Shown: positions 1-12,757 of the stretch, piece after piece | Layout: every line of letters starts with the position of its first letter | How positions within the stretch are numbered: the stretch's first letter is position 1 | Source: Aselliscus stoliczkanus | Taxonomy: Eukaryota > Chordata > Mammalia > Chiroptera > Hipposideridae | Direction of reading: 5' to 3' | NCBI GenBank assembly: GCA_033961575.1 | Contig: CM066732.1 | Coordinates: forward strand, 66,254,687 to 66,318,686 | Length of the DNA stretch: 64,000 bases | Made by a program: the position numbers and the translations under genes | Notes under the pieces: model-generated | The model's input: only the letters and a program-made list of their open reading frames with translations | Databases searched by the model: none | What the model was told of the DNA's origin: nothing

Positions 1-779
1 AGCTGCCTGAACAGTCCCCTTTTAATCAGTAACATCAACAACATAAAGTTGTTGTCTGGTTTCATCTTGCTTTGTACTTTCACAAAATTTATTCCAGAGG
101 AAAGCCCATCATTCTACTGACTCAAAAAATCAGATTTTAGAAGTCAAAGAAAAAGTCCTACTGTATCTCTAAATCAAGGCCTAAGCCCTGTGGCTCATGA
201 ATGTGCTAAATCATGATTGTCAAATATGCTTTTAGCATTAATCTTGTCAAATGGTTGCTCCCCAAATATTAACAATACATCCTATAATATGAGATAGCTG
301 AGTTTATTGCTTACTGTGTGTGGTAAGGGAGAGTAGCACTTTACAAAGCTTTGACAATGTCTTGGATACATAAGACAAGAAGTTTCAGTGATCAGTTCGT
401 TTTGGTGCTCCTTGGTTTATAAGCTACCTACTTCAGTCTACTACGCACTGTGACATAAGCATCACTTAAGATGTTTTCTGTTTTCAATTAGATTATGGGA
501 ATAATGGCCACCACATGCCAATATATATTATACAAAGGTAAAAGCTTTGCCTAAGTGTGCTTCCACATACTCTTAAATACCTTTTCCTATATCCTTGCAG
601 AAACTCAGCTTTTGAAAATAACCAAGCTTCCCTGTGTCTGTTCCAAAGGCCATACCAGATCTGGGTGGAAAAGACTGAAGTGTCAAGTCACCTCTTTTTT
701 ACCTAACAGAATTTCCATTCTTTTAGAGTGGTCAATAGTGGCTAAGGAGAATTCAGCAGTGGGTAAATTCCTCATTGCC
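1..779. other. AT-rich stretch, nothing recognised
   Basis: No splice-bounded exon, RNA gene or repeat was recognised. An open frame of 133 codons at 555-956 runs into the L2 copy that follows. It has no recognisable domain and is probably a chance frame. Confidence 0.5.
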
Positions 780-1028
780 CTTTCAAACCTACCTGAAGCC
801 ACTTCCTCTGGAAAATCTTGGATCCTTCACCTGGAATTAGAAATCCCTCTGGTATTCTGTCATGGGATTTGTAATTATCCACCATCAGATTTTATTACTG
901 TAATCATATTTGTCTTTCCTCATATGCCTTATTACTCTGCTAGTCCTGAAGAGTAAAATATGCCCAATGAAGCTCAAGATCCACAATGTCAAGAAATGCT
1001 GCTTGAATGAATGAATGAATGAATGAAT
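780..1028 (+). mobile_element. L2 LINE 3' end
   Basis: The segment resembles the 3' end of the ancient mammalian L2 LINE: a block like 'acttcctctggaaaa' near its start, a central part with 'tactgtaatcatatttgtct', and a terminal (GAAT)n tail at 1005-1028, which is how L2 copies end. It is diverged and noncoding. The family is assigned from memory of the consensus. Confidence 0.6.
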
Positions 1029-1039
1029 TCATACTAATC

Positions 1040-1545
1040 TGGTGAGAGGAAGAAACTTTACTCTCCTATGTTCTCTCTGCTGATTTAATAATTAAATCTA
1101 CATGAGACAGAATCACAAGAGAAAATAAGCAAATTTAATTACATTCATATACATGGAAGCCTCATATACATGAGAGAATCAGAGACACATGCATAAGAGG
1201 TTCAAAGACAGAAAGGGGAAAGTGAGGTATATATGACATTCTGCACTAAGAATGAGGTAAGGTGTCTTGGAGCTTCAGAGAGGAGGAAGGTCACTGCAGG
1301 ATGATAAGTAGAGCAAATGTCAGTAATTAGTAGTTTTCCCTACCAGTAGATAGGTCAAAATGGTTATTTCTGGTGATAATCTTTATTATGGACAAGGGTC
1401 CTAATTTAAATTCTTCTAGGTAGTTTAGGGGGCAGAGAAACCTCTCTTGAGCCCTCAGGGTCTCCGTTGTTTTTAGCTCAAAATAATCCGTATTATCACA
1501 GAGGCATATATTTGGTGACTCACTTTGAACCCCTACACTGATCTG
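1040..1545. repeat. Possible ancient interspersed repeat (LTR-like), unassigned
   Basis: This is a moderately purine-rich block with phrases such as 'gagacagaatcacaagaga' and 'gagccctcagggtctccgtt' that look like an old eutherian interspersed repeat. I could not place it in a named family. No coding potential was seen. It could equally be unique sequence. Confidence 0.3.
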
Positions 1546-2494
1546 TGAACCACTAATCCTCTCCTGAGAAATCTGGTAATTAAAATACCTCTAGTAGTTG
1601 GAAGTGGGGAGGTTATGTCCAAATGTTTCCACATAGTCTTAGATTATTGGACTCATCTTTAAAAGCATGGTTCTCAAATTGTTAGAAGTAAATCTTTTGT
1701 AGAAATAGTGATCACATGTCAAATTTTTAGTTATCATTTGAGAATTAGTAGAAAGACAAGATAAGATTTGAGGAGAAGGGGTTGATGAACACAATGGGAA
1801 AAAGGAATGCTGAATTTAAAATAGCAAGTTAGATATAAAACTGTTCAACTCTGCAATAAAATCAGAACATTCAGAATAATTATTTTCTTAACAAGTAAAC
1901 CCCCACCCCCAAAAAATACCCCTCACAATTTAGAGGGTTTCCACAAATTAGCCTCAAAAGTTAAATGGCTATACAAGATTTAGACCTGTATCACCACTGC
2001 TCAAAGCAACATTCTCTCTGAGAACTGGAAAAGTACAAGGCAGCCTTATTAGAAAACCTGCTAGAACAATGGTATACGTAGTTTTGCTCTGTGAACCATT
2101 ACCAGTCTGCTAAGAGGTAGGGAGCTCCCACCAGAATGTAAATCACTTATATCTCTAAGCATACAATTTTGATATTCAGCTAACATTTTATTCCTGCAAG
2201 ACATTCTTGATAAAGACTTTCATTCTGGTGCAAACTGCTTACCTCATGTGAACCAAATTCTTTAGGGACCAACAGATTGCATGGTAGAGGTGAGAGTGCT
2301 TTTCTAGTGTTTTTTGCCTATTGCAAGTCTGAGTATGCTTCTGAAAGTTTTCATATTTTTCTTGGAGAGTGAATGTGAGTAAAGAGCTTCACTAGACCTC
2401 AGATTATAAGAAGCAAACTAAAACAATATTGGTGCATTGTCTTTTTTCCCCCCTTAAGAATCACCTCAGTCCTTGTCAGAGAAATTCAGTACAC
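1546..2494. other. AT-rich stretch, nothing recognised
   Basis: No repeat or gene was recognised. A run of cytosines at 2515-2522 lies just inside the following LTR. Confidence 0.45.
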
Positions 2495-2927
2495 TGTAGT
2501 GGTTTGAATGGTGGCCCCCCCCGAAAAGACAAGTCTCCAACCCAATCCTCTCAAGTCACCTGTTAATGATAATTTATGTGGAAAAAAGGTCATTGCAGAT
2601 ATAATTAAGGTAAGGATCTTGATAAGGACACCATCCTAGATTACCCTGGTAGGCCCTAAATCCAATGACAAGTGTTCTTATTTATGAAAAACCCACAGAA
2701 AGAAAGCAGACACAGAGGGGAAGGTACTGTGATGACTCAGACAGTGATCAGAGTTTAGTTTCAAGTCAAGGAAACCCACAACCACCAGAAGCTGGGAGAG
2801 ACAAAGAACAGATTTAACCCTGCTGGATTTCAGACTTCTAGGCTCCAGAACTATGAGAGAAGTTTTTGTTGTTGTACATTACAAAGCATGTGGTATTTTG
2901 TTATAATACCCTCAGGGAACCAACACA
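2495..2927 (+). mobile_element. MLT1-type solo LTR (ERVL-MaLR)
   Basis: The block starts TGTAGTGGTTTGAATGGTGG and ends ...CAACACA. It contains the typical MLT1 phrases 'ggtcattgcagatataatta', 'ccctaaatccaatgacaagt' and 'ccagaagctgggagagacaa', and an end close to 'tgtggtattttgttataa'. The order and the length of about 430 bp fit a complete MLT1-class LTR. No internal retroviral sequence flanks it, so it is a solo LTR. It is old and noncoding. Confidence 0.85.
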
Positions 2928-2999
2928 ACTACTTTTACATGTGTTGCACATCTAAAACTCTGTGTAAACCAAAAGAACTACTAACCTATTAACAATAGT

Positions 3000-3200
3000 C
3001 ATTTTAGACAACTGCCATCTCTCCCCTCCCCCATAAACCACTCCTCTCTCCTTGTATAAAAGACCTGCCTTTGTGATGGATGTCCTGTTAACATCCCTTA
3101 AATAAACCCCAATTTCACTTTTATAACAGGCTTCATTATTTCTTATGGTGACATTAATCTGTGACTCGTACTCAGAGAACATTTCTATGACTACTGATTC
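3000..3200 (+). promoter_or_regulatory. TATA/polyA-signal block, possible LTR fragment
   Basis: A pyrimidine-rich block is followed by a TATA-like 'tataaaag' at 3055-3062 and, about 45 bp later, AATAAA at 3101-3106. That spacing is typical of the U3-R part of a retroviral LTR. No family was recognised and no activity can be claimed. Confidence 0.3.
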
Positions 3201-3248
3201 TTCATGCTGAAATGAAGCACTAAGCATCCTCTGAATTGGCCAGATTTA

Positions 3249-3292
3249 AATCTGATAAATTAATGTTATTTATCAGATTAAATCTGATAAAT
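3249..3292. repeat. Inverted repeat with a third arm copy
   Basis: AATCTGATAAAT at 3249-3260 is matched by its exact reverse complement at 3268-3279 across a 7-nt loop. A third copy, again direct, follows at 3281-3292. The result is a 12-bp hairpin with two competing pairings. Confidence 0.7.
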
Positions 3293-3925
3293 TTTGTAGT
3301 TTAAAAATTGTTGCATATTGGTGTTTTCATAGAGTGCAACTTGAATGATCAGTAGGAATTATTCACAGGAAAAAAAATCATGGTCTGTAAATACTTGATA
3401 TTTTGATTATTATTCCCTTCCTTTAATGGGTTTTGTCAAGATTTTCCGGTGGTTTAGAGTACAATTTTTCAGTAGTGACAGTGCCTTCTATGAATAAATC
3501 ATTCACTTCACAACACATTACACCAAGGAGAAAGAGAGCAACAGATAAAATAAGCTGCAGAACCATTAGAGATGCTTGTTCTTGTTCCTAAGTTTTCATC
3601 ACTGACTGATTTAATTTTCTCTTGGCCAAAATGATCCTTATTCTGGTGATGTTCTGAAATAACACCATAAACATTGATGTGTGTTCAAACAAAAGTGAGG
3701 TCTGGTTCATTAAAAAATGCTTACCAGCTGACAATATACACTCAGCTGGTTGTTTTTATATATGATTCAGAGGCAAGATATAAACATGAATCATAGCAAG
3801 GAAAACAACTTGAGATAGTTATCTTCCTAGAATACCAAAACACTGCCATCCACAGGCCATTTTCAAGGTTTGTTCTGCATATTATGCACTGGTTTTTCAA
3901 AAGTATGTTATTTTTTTTTCTACAT
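3293..3925. other. AT-rich stretch, nothing recognised
   Basis: No gene or named repeat was recognised here on either strand. Confidence 0.45.
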
Positions 3926-4375
3926 ATTTGTGAGTTTTCTAATTTTCCTTATAGTGTTGCTTTCTAGCTTCATGCCACTGTGATCAGAAAAGAACTTAGA
4001 GTGATTTCAATCTTCTTAAATTTCTTAAGACTTGTTTTGTGACCTAACGTGTGATCTATCCTGAAAATGTTCTGTGTGCATTTAAGAAGATTATGCATTC
4101 TGTTGTTTTAGTGTTCAATGTTCAGAATATGTGTTAGGTCCAACTGGATTATACTGTTGTTTAAATTCCCTGTTTCCTAATTGCTCTTGTAACTGGTTGT
4201 TCTATCCATTATTGAAAGTCAAGTGTTGGATCTTTTATTATTGTGTTGCTGCCTATCTCCTCAATTCTATCAATGTTTTCATCATTTATTTTGTACACTT
4301 AGCTACATAGTATATATTTATAATAGTTATACCTTCCTGTTGAATTGTAGCATTCCAGGCAAAGGAAACTAAGGG
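3926..4375 (-). mobile_element. L1M fragment, ORF2 endonuclease region
   Basis: Read on the minus strand this matches the end of the L1 ORF2 endonuclease domain of an old L1M element. The plus strand shows the antisense of familiar blocks: 'agcttcatgccactgtgatc', 'tgatctatcctgaaaatgtt', 'gttctatccattattgaaag' and 'atttataatagttatacctt'. Stops are frequent and no useful frame remains. The fragment lacks the rest of ORF2 and the 3' end. Confidence 0.8.
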
Positions 4376-7040
4376 CTATACAAAGAGACAGAGTGTTCCT
4401 CATGTAACTGAGAAAATACTTGTCACCTTGTTCTTTAAATTTTTTAAAAAGTATTAAATGCTAATTTAGCATCCATTATATCCAGTCATCCTTTATTCTA
4501 ATTTCCTAGTATCTATAAACCTTCAATTTCACTTAAGGTATTCAAACTAACATTCATTCATACATCTATAGCAACAGTCTTCAGTGAAGGTTTGGGTGGT
4601 GAGAAGGGTTATGTCATTGCCCCACACACATAATAATTTACAAATTTAATAGCATTTCTTATCCTAAAAGTGGTAGCAAACCTCATGAAAGAATTCCTCA
4701 CTATCCAGTATTTTGAGCAACGTCTTGTCTTTTAGATTTTTCTATAGTGAGAATTTTGTTAAGCAGAAGAGTTTTGTCAGCTCTTTATATTGTTATCTTC
4801 TCATTTACTTAACAAACATTGATTATAAATCTTTTCCCCCCCATGGGAAATCTAACATTTTTTGAAATACTATGTTTCTCTGAAGAGTTTGGGAAATGCT
4901 GGGCCAGGTAAATGGTGGTATAATTTTCTGAAAAAAGCTTTGAGAGAGAAGCAATAATTTACTTTATGACATAAAGAAAATTAGGTTACACAGGAACAAC
5001 CAGATGAAAATGTCCTGCAGATGGAAGGATCTATAGCCCCATCTAAATGCAAGTTTTCATTTGAGGTAAAGATAGATTCAGACTCATGGCCATGCTTGAT
5101 CTTTGTAAGTATATCTTTCCTGCTCCTAAACAGAATTTTTAGTCTTTTGCTCTTTTTCTTTTAACATGTTTAAATTTTTCTGTAATGTATATTTTTATGA
5201 TTTCCCTTTTATATTAAGAATCTGAAATTTCATTGCAAGAGAAACAAACTTAAGTGCAGCCTAAGAAACCAACTGGATGTTTGCAACTCACTAATCACTC
5301 CATATAAATCCTTTCACTTCTCCAAGTTTACCCTCCACCTAGTTCTAACTTTAATTCTTCACTTTAAAATTAACTGTCTCAACTAGTAACTCAAGAGGGT
5401 TGAAGATCAATCTGAAGCTTACCAAGGTCTTACATAGATTTATGGGTCAGAATTGACTGGGAAAACTACTTCATAAAAATTTTTCAGGATGCAATTATGT
5501 CTTCTGTAATTTATGGACCAACATATTGGGTTTGAAAAAAAATCCTTAAATAGATTCAAAATTGATTATAGTTCATGTTTTGATATTCATTTACACTTTA
5601 GAAACCTTTAACAATTCATCGAACAGTTTGTCTTTGTTGAATTGTAAAGGACAAACAGTACATATGCATAAAATGGAAAAGAAATGAAGAAATAAAGGCA
5701 GACTTTAAAAAATTATTTTCTTTTTAATTTTGCCATCTGAGAGTGGAATCGGTGGGGTAGTCAGACAATTGCTCACCATTGAAGTAGGGTAAATTAGCAA
5801 ATATTTTATTACATGCTCAAGACTGATAAATTGGTCTATTTTTCCATATAAAATGATGAAAAATTATATTTTGTTTCATAGAATACTTCATTGTATTTAG
5901 GTATGCTAATTAAATACTATGTATTTTTCAAATAGTATGATATTTGGTATCGTAGGTGTGAATATGATAAGCAGAATCATCATAAAATAAAATTAATTTT
6001 TAATTACATGGGCAATAAATATATTATTTGCATTAATACTAATATATTTTAAATATCAAAGAAACCTTTGGCTATTAATCTAACATGATTGTTTTATTAT
6101 CATAACTACTAATTCAATTTTAAATAAAATTTAAGAAGATGGCAACCCAAATATGTGGTGTGGATATTTTACATTTCTTTAAGAAGAATATATATCAAGA
6201 CTGAACATTTTTCAAAAACCAGCAGATTTTTTTAGCATTTGCTAAATCCTTATTTACAGATTTATCTAAAACATTTATAGTAATTTCCTAAAGGTTGTTC
6301 AGTGCCTCAAAATAATTTTTCATAAATAATACATTAGATAAATATTCTTTGACAACTTATCTGCTGCATGTCGAGCAAAGACAAAAAATCAAGAAAAATA
6401 TAAACTCATAAAGTAGTTGGCTGCTCACTTTTAAAAATCAATGTATTTAATGCTCCTATCACTTAGACCTAGATACTATATATTCCTCAAACTTTTAAAA
6501 GTTCTTGAAATTATTCCTTTAGAAGACTGGGTTTTAGTTAAGTTGAATTCAGAATTGGGTGTTAAATTTTGCCTTTTTCAGTATCCAGTCTGCTGTCTCC
6601 TTAGGACATCATTTTCATCTACCCAGATTAGTTGTTTTGTTTTGTTTTTTTAATTAATGATAACCATATATTCCTGGGAATCTTTTACCTTTGATGACAA
6701 GTCTTAAATCTAAAAATTAATCACTGGATCTGAATACAGATTTCCAATAGGTAGGAATTTGGAGAGGCCTAAAATCCTAAACTTTAGATTGAAACTATTT
6801 TTACATTCCAGTGTTACAAGTGTAATACACAGATACTCAGTCATTGAAAAAAGAAGTAAGTAAAATTGAGAAAACATTTTCAGAGCTCAAATAACAGTAA
6901 TAGCTAAATTTTTCTGCCTGTCTCTAATAACTGAGGACCCACACAAATCACTCAGTTGTGATTTTTTCCAGACTCAGCCCCAGGATTTACAGTAGCAGTT
7001 ATGATTTATTGTGCCAAAATGCTCAACCTTCATTGAACCA
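4376..7040. other. AT-rich stretch, nothing recognised
   Basis: This is AT-rich sequence with long A and T runs. The short frame at 6441-6653 has no recognisable domain. I see no repeat family I can name. Confidence 0.45.
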
Positions 7041-7600
7041 ACTTCGTGAGAAACATTCAATAGACTTGAGGAATAGAGGGGTGAACAAGCTATACAGTTC
7101 CTGTCTTCAAAAAACTCAACAACCTGAATGGGGACTCTAGTAAATAAACAGGTGAATAATAGTGGTATGATAAATCCTCTGCTGGCTGGAACTATATGGT
7201 GCTATGTGAGCACAAGGTGGGCCACCAAATTCTTTCTGATCTTCACAGATACGGCTTTTCATTGGCAATGATATGTTAGGTGTGACCTACAGAACATGGA
7301 TGTGTTAGCTAAGTGAAGACAGGCATTAAGGTGGACGAATACTTTGACAGTAGGAACATTATGCACAAAGCCATAGACCTAACAGAGGTCATGGATATTT
7401 CTGGAAAAAATAAGTTAATTCCATATCATTGAAAATAATTTCAAGTGGATAATAAATGAGAAAAGGCTGGAGAGTTAAGAACAGATTTTAATTTCATTTT
7501 AAGGGAAATGAAAAGATTCAAAGATATATCATAATGCATTTGGGCTTTAAAAAGATTGCTCTCTGGCTGCCATATGGAAAATGTATTTGAGAACATGAAA
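7041..7600 (+). repeat. Ancient mammalian interspersed repeat, family unassigned
   Basis: It starts with a 'ggggtgaacaagctatacag...cctgtcttc' block and ends with 'aaaagattgctctctggctg'. The same order of phrases (organ-like 'cctgttctcataaactttac' start, aag-rich centre, 'gggaagccat...gatttt' end) occurs at 36340-36880, so both belong to one old family. I recognise it as mammalian-wide but cannot name the class. Confidence 0.45.
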
Positions 7601-7852
7601 ATCAAATGTAGAGACTTTTCGTTGATTAAATTCAGGAGAAGGAAAAAAGACAGCTATAAAAAATTGGGACAACTGGAGAAATTTGAATATAGAATATATG
7701 TTAGATTATAGCATCCTATCAGGGTTAAATTCTCAGAGCATGATTATTGCATTGTGTATGTAAGAGAATGCTCTAGTTCTCAAAAATAAATGATGGACTG
7801 TTTAGGGGAAAATGGTCATTGAGTCTGCAACCAAATCCCAACCAAATAATTC

Positions 7853-7930
7853 AGGAGGGATGGAGGGAGGGAGGGAGGGAGATGGGGTGGAGAAAAGGAG
7901 AGAGAGGGAGGGAGGGAGAGAGAGAAAGAA
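7853..7930 (+). repeat. (GGGA)n purine-rich simple repeat
   Basis: Two GGGA-rich stretches (7853-7873 and 7898-7920) are separated by a G-rich spacer and followed by GA repeats. All purines lie on the plus strand. Confidence 0.9.
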
Positions 7931-8965
7931 TGCATTAAATATTAACAATTGAGTTGAGGTGAAGAGAATGCAGATGTATGTTGTACTCTTCTTACAAATT
8001 TTCTGTAGGTTTCAATTTTTCCGAAAATAGAAATAGTTCTAAAGAAAAAAAGAGGAAAAAGTAAAATAATAATGTGTTAAAGGTGGTCAAGGATAGAGAA
8101 GACACTTCCAAGTGACCCAGGCATGGATGATGGTACTTTTCTTCAGCCGGGATGCTAAGGAATCAGCTCCAGGATTCAGCAAAACACCACTCTCTACCCC
8201 ACCCCACCCCTTACAAACCACTTGAATTAGTTTTCCCTCTTATGGTGCACTAAAAGCAAAAGTTACTGAAGATATTTTTTATTATCTCTAAACTAAATAT
8301 TTCGAACAATTAAAAAGCTATGTACCCATAGTTACTCAAAGTAACTCCATCAATCTGTCATTTCACCTACTGCTACTTTCCTAAAATCACCCATAGTTAT
8401 GAAAAATCAAGTTTTGGTTTCCCAGAGTACGGTAAGGGAAATAAATGGGTATCTGGCACTGTGATTGTATCATTGGTGACTCTATTGTGCAATTTTTTGG
8501 AGAGGGTCATTTTTGTTTGTTTGTTTCAGTAGAACAGGAAAGTTGTCATATGTGGTCTTGGTAACTTAATCACTGATCAATCCAGGCATGAAAATATTGC
8601 TCTTCTTCTGGTAAGGAAGCTGCATTTAGTGAATGAATTTCAGACATTCAAGAAAATCTGATTTTTATATGAAACTGGATATGAACTCACGTTAAAACTT
8701 TAAAACACTTGAGTTTTTTAAACTCAAAAAGTTGAGTTTAGAAATTTTATTAATACGCTGCCCACAATTTCTTTAAACAAATTACAAAAGTCCATTTTTA
8801 CCAGTCAACAGACAGGATAAATATGCCATCTTAGACATTCAAAGTTGCAACTGTTAAGCTTTTGCATATGTGTATGACATGGGTGTACCAAAGTAGTAAT
8901 AATCAGAAATAGGTCTTATAGATTCTCCCAGTTTACACTGTTACTGCCAGTGGGGAAATATAATA
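7931..8965. other. Unique-looking AT-rich stretch
   Basis: Nothing coding was recognised. A weak inverted A/T block lies at 8705-8740 ('acttgagttttttaaactca'). Confidence 0.4.
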
Positions 8966-9180
8966 ATGAGCACTTACATTGCATTTTCTACCTGCCAGGC
9001 ATTTCTCTAAGAGCTTTACTTGAATAAATAAAACTCACCATGAACCTATGATACTGATGCTATTATTATATATATGTTTTATTTTACAGAGAAGGAAATT
9101 GGGTATAGAGAGTTTAATGTCACAGAGTAAATATTCAAGTCTGATGTCAAACTCAAGCTGGCTGACTGCTGATCCATATT
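8966..9180 (-). mobile_element. MIR SINE
   Basis: On the minus strand this matches MIR. The plus strand shows the antisense blocks 'gagcacttacattgc', 'tgccaggcatttctctaaga', 'tttacagagaaggaaattgg' and a region equivalent to the MIR tRNA part ('tgatgtcaaactcaagctgg'). It is old and diverged, of nearly full MIR length. Confidence 0.8.
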
Positions 9181-9479
9181 AGGAAGTAGGAAGTGACTTT
9201 GAGAGAGACTGAGGAGTTGGAAGGGAAAGATTTTGGCAGTTACATTTCTAAAAATGGCTCTGCATGTATCAATATTATGTTTTAAACGTATCTAAAATTA
9301 TATATCAAATAATAACAATCAATGTGATGTGTATTCCTCATTGGTAGTTTCAATTGTTAAAGAAATTATGGTATGACTTGATAACTTGCTTGATGTCTCC
9401 TTGATACCTGCAATACATTTCTTTCTTACAGTCAACAGATCATGTGATGGATGATCTATTTAATGCCTAAAGTTACATT

Positions 9480-9583
9480 GTAAGCATATATGTCCTTCAA
9501 ATACAATATGTCAAATACAAAAGCATATATGTCCTTACAAATTGTAAGCAATTTGTCCAATTGAAACTGTAAGCATATATGTC
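9480..9583 (+). repeat. Degenerate local direct repeat
   Basis: AAGCATATATGTC occurs at 9482-9494, 9521-9533 and 9571-9583, with a decayed copy ('gtaagcaatttgtcc') at 9544-9558. The spacing is about 39-50 bp. Confidence 0.7.
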
Positions 9584-12500
9584 ACCCCAGCTTGCCTGAG
9601 TCGATTAACTTCTTCACTTACTGCTGCAAACTTTTACGTAATGTCAAGTCTCCTCACCGAGTTTTATTTTATTGAAGATTCAGACTTATTTAATATAGGC
9701 TGACATACTAATCTTTCTAAATAGTTTTCCACATGGGATTTGGTTTCTGACTTGAAACTAAATAATCATTTGTCACTGTTGACATTTTAGGGCTCATTGT
9801 AATAGAGCCCAGTATCTATCAATGTCCCTGTCTTTGCAAACAAATAATCCATAAAAGAATGAAAATTGAATAATGCTACATTTCTGGAATAACTCTTTAG
9901 TTTCATCATCCTTGTCTTTTTATGGATCTTTATGTAATATTTAACATACGCAAACTTCAATATTACGTAAAGTTCATTAGACACAATTGGGTGCAACTTA
10001 AATAACAGAATATTTTCATTATAAATTTATTTGCAAATTAAGCTATTTTCATCAAAACAATAATAAGAAGAGTCTCATAATTCAACGTAACAGTTATTAT
10101 AGCTTGTAAACTAAAGAAATAAAAACATAATATTGCTACATTGAATATCAATTTTTTATTCAATAAGTGCAAGAGATCCTACTATAAAAACATGTGCATT
10201 GCTTGCTCTTGCAAAGCATAAAATAAAGCATAATAAATACCAAAAAAGAAGCAGCACAGGACATTAGAAGAGAACCCACAAGGTGTATACTTACAGTGGG
10301 GAATCAGGGAGGGTATCTCAGAAGGAGTGACATATACTTTGAAACCAACATAGCTAGGCTCTGGACCTATGCTCCAAAGTATACATTAATCAGTTTGATT
10401 GACACAGAATAGTGAAGAAATAGTTAAATGACTTGCAGAGTGTCTGTACAACTGAAATTAAAATCTTCTAATTTAATCGTTATACTCTTCAATTTATTTA
10501 TTTGAAGATATTTAAACCTTAGTCCTAAGGATTCTAATTGTTAAAAGTCCAAGATTATTAAAGCAAAATTTATGCAAATACTTACATATAGAGTTCAAGC
10601 AAAAAATAAACATCGTTTCATACTAAGAAAGCAACCTATAATAGATTATTTTTGTCCAATTGAAACTAGATGAAAGTTTGTATTCATTAATACTCTGTGT
10701 AGGGTGAATGTCAGCAATTCAAAGAAAATTATAGAATAAAAAATTCACTGATTAGGAATTCAATTGTCACAGAATATTTCCTTCAACAAAAATTTTTAAA
10801 TTCTCTTTTCATAATCATAGTAGACTATTATATACTTGGAAGTCATAATTCTGTGATTTCATGCAGTCATTTAAATAGAAAACAACCAATGTATTCATTT
10901 ATCGACTGCCATCTCTTTAGGAGAATAATGTCCCTAGAGACATTATTCATCATTATTCATCAAAGTTAGTTTCGTGGAGATCTTATCCACTCTTCTTATA
11001 TTGTTAGTGGTAAAAATCTGAGGGACAGATACATTTTTTTCTTCTCTATAGAGCTCTTGTACCAGCATATCTCTTAATACAGAATCGGTGCTCAGTAAAA
11101 CAAAATGGATTCATCCATTATATTAATTCTAACTATGTTTCTAATGATGCACTTTTCAGGTATTGGATTTGTGTGCTTCTATACATTGCTACCAATTTTA
11201 AAGGGAAATTAAAAGAAGCAACATTTAGAAAATATAAGACTTTTATTTTCTGTCATGGGATTACATATTTCCCAATCTGGTATACTCATTCCTCTCTCAC
11301 TTAATTCTTTCTACATTTTTGTCTAAGGAATGTTAACATTATTTTTCTTTTACCTATTATATATTTGATAATACTATAATATGTATTTATGTACAGACAC
11401 ATATTGTATATGTGAGTATAATAGTAATACATTTTTCGAAAAATCAAACCTATAAAGATTATTTTAGTGAACCACTTTTAATTCAAATAAATTTTCAGAT
11501 TTAATAAGCATCCTTTTAGACATACATGATAAATATTAGGTGTTTTAAGACTGAACATGGGAGTCTGCTCTGAAAGTCCCCTCAACCCCTTTCCTTTAAA
11601 TTCAATTACCTTTACTTTTTTAGCGACTCACTTATAGAAATATTCTTTCATAATCAAACAAAAAGTAAATGAAACCAAGATGTGTAAAAACAAGCACAGT
11701 CAAAAATTAGGAGACAGACTAAAGGAGTGCTAAAGATTTAAAAACACTATAAACATACTTTTTTTCTACGACTCATAATTCTACACAAAAAGTCTTCCCT
11801 GAACACATGCACTTTTGATTTATTAAGCCATAACTGGGCAGAAAGTAGAATAATCTAACTGAGATGACTTAAACCATTCACTTGCAGTTTTATGATTTGG
11901 TGAAAGGTACTTTCTTTTTGAATTTTCAAAAATCAATAGCACTGTTAGACTATTAACATTTATAAATGTCTGCACCACTGAAGTAAATATAAAGAAATGT
12001 TTAGAGTCAGCTTAAAAATATGAAACTGAACTTTCACATAAATGACAGCAGCACCCTAATTACCCTAAACTGTTAAACTTTTTACTTTTAGAAAAGTGTA
12101 TTACAACTGCCATCTGACTAGGTTGGAGAAAGGAATAAAATAAAATAATCTTATCACATTATATGATAAATAGCCTAGCATGAAATATTCCAAACCATAA
12201 TTCCCAAAACGAGATCCTAAATAGAAAGGCATTGAGCTCCAGGATAAAAGGAAAAGACTGGAACATATTAAAAATGTACAAGGAGTACAAAAATGTTTCA
12301 AGAAACTGAATGCTATTTGAATATTACTATTTAAACAATCACATGAATAGGTCCTACACATAAAATTTGTGTCAGCCTGTTTGTCAGAGGGTTTTTATAA
12401 ATATAAAAGCAGTCTTTCCTTTTCTTTACTTTTCACAACAAAGACTATGAGGTAAAATAATAGTTGTCATTTTAAAAATGTGTTATATTATTACCCTCCC

Positions 12501-12757
12501 TTAATGAAAACATTCATTCTGTACATTTGGAAATATCTGAATAAGTAGAAGAGTTTTCAATATTAACTGCCTCTACAAAAATATATCTTTGATAAATTTG
12601 AAGTAACTACTATATATTAAATTTTAGTATGTCAATTCATTCAACTATACTTTTGAAATATTTTTGAAACTAAATATATATTTTGAAATATTTCTACTTA
12701 ATAAAAGTAGCAAATTACTATATTGAGATGGAAAAAAAGCAGTTTTGCCAAAATGTA
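9584..12757. other. Long AT-rich stretch, nothing recognised
   Basis: More than 3 kb of AT-rich sequence holds only short chance frames, for example 12101-12361 minus with no domain. No SINE, LINE 3' end or LTR was recognised. It is probably unique or very decayed DNA. Confidence 0.45.

Noticed and set aside
555..956. 133-codon open frame near the window start
   Set aside because: It overlaps the L2 copy from 780 on, has no domain or plausible splice context, and its composition is like translated noncoding DNA.
9480..9583. CRISPR-like array
   Set aside because: Repeats are short, degenerate and irregularly spaced, and the genome is mammalian.
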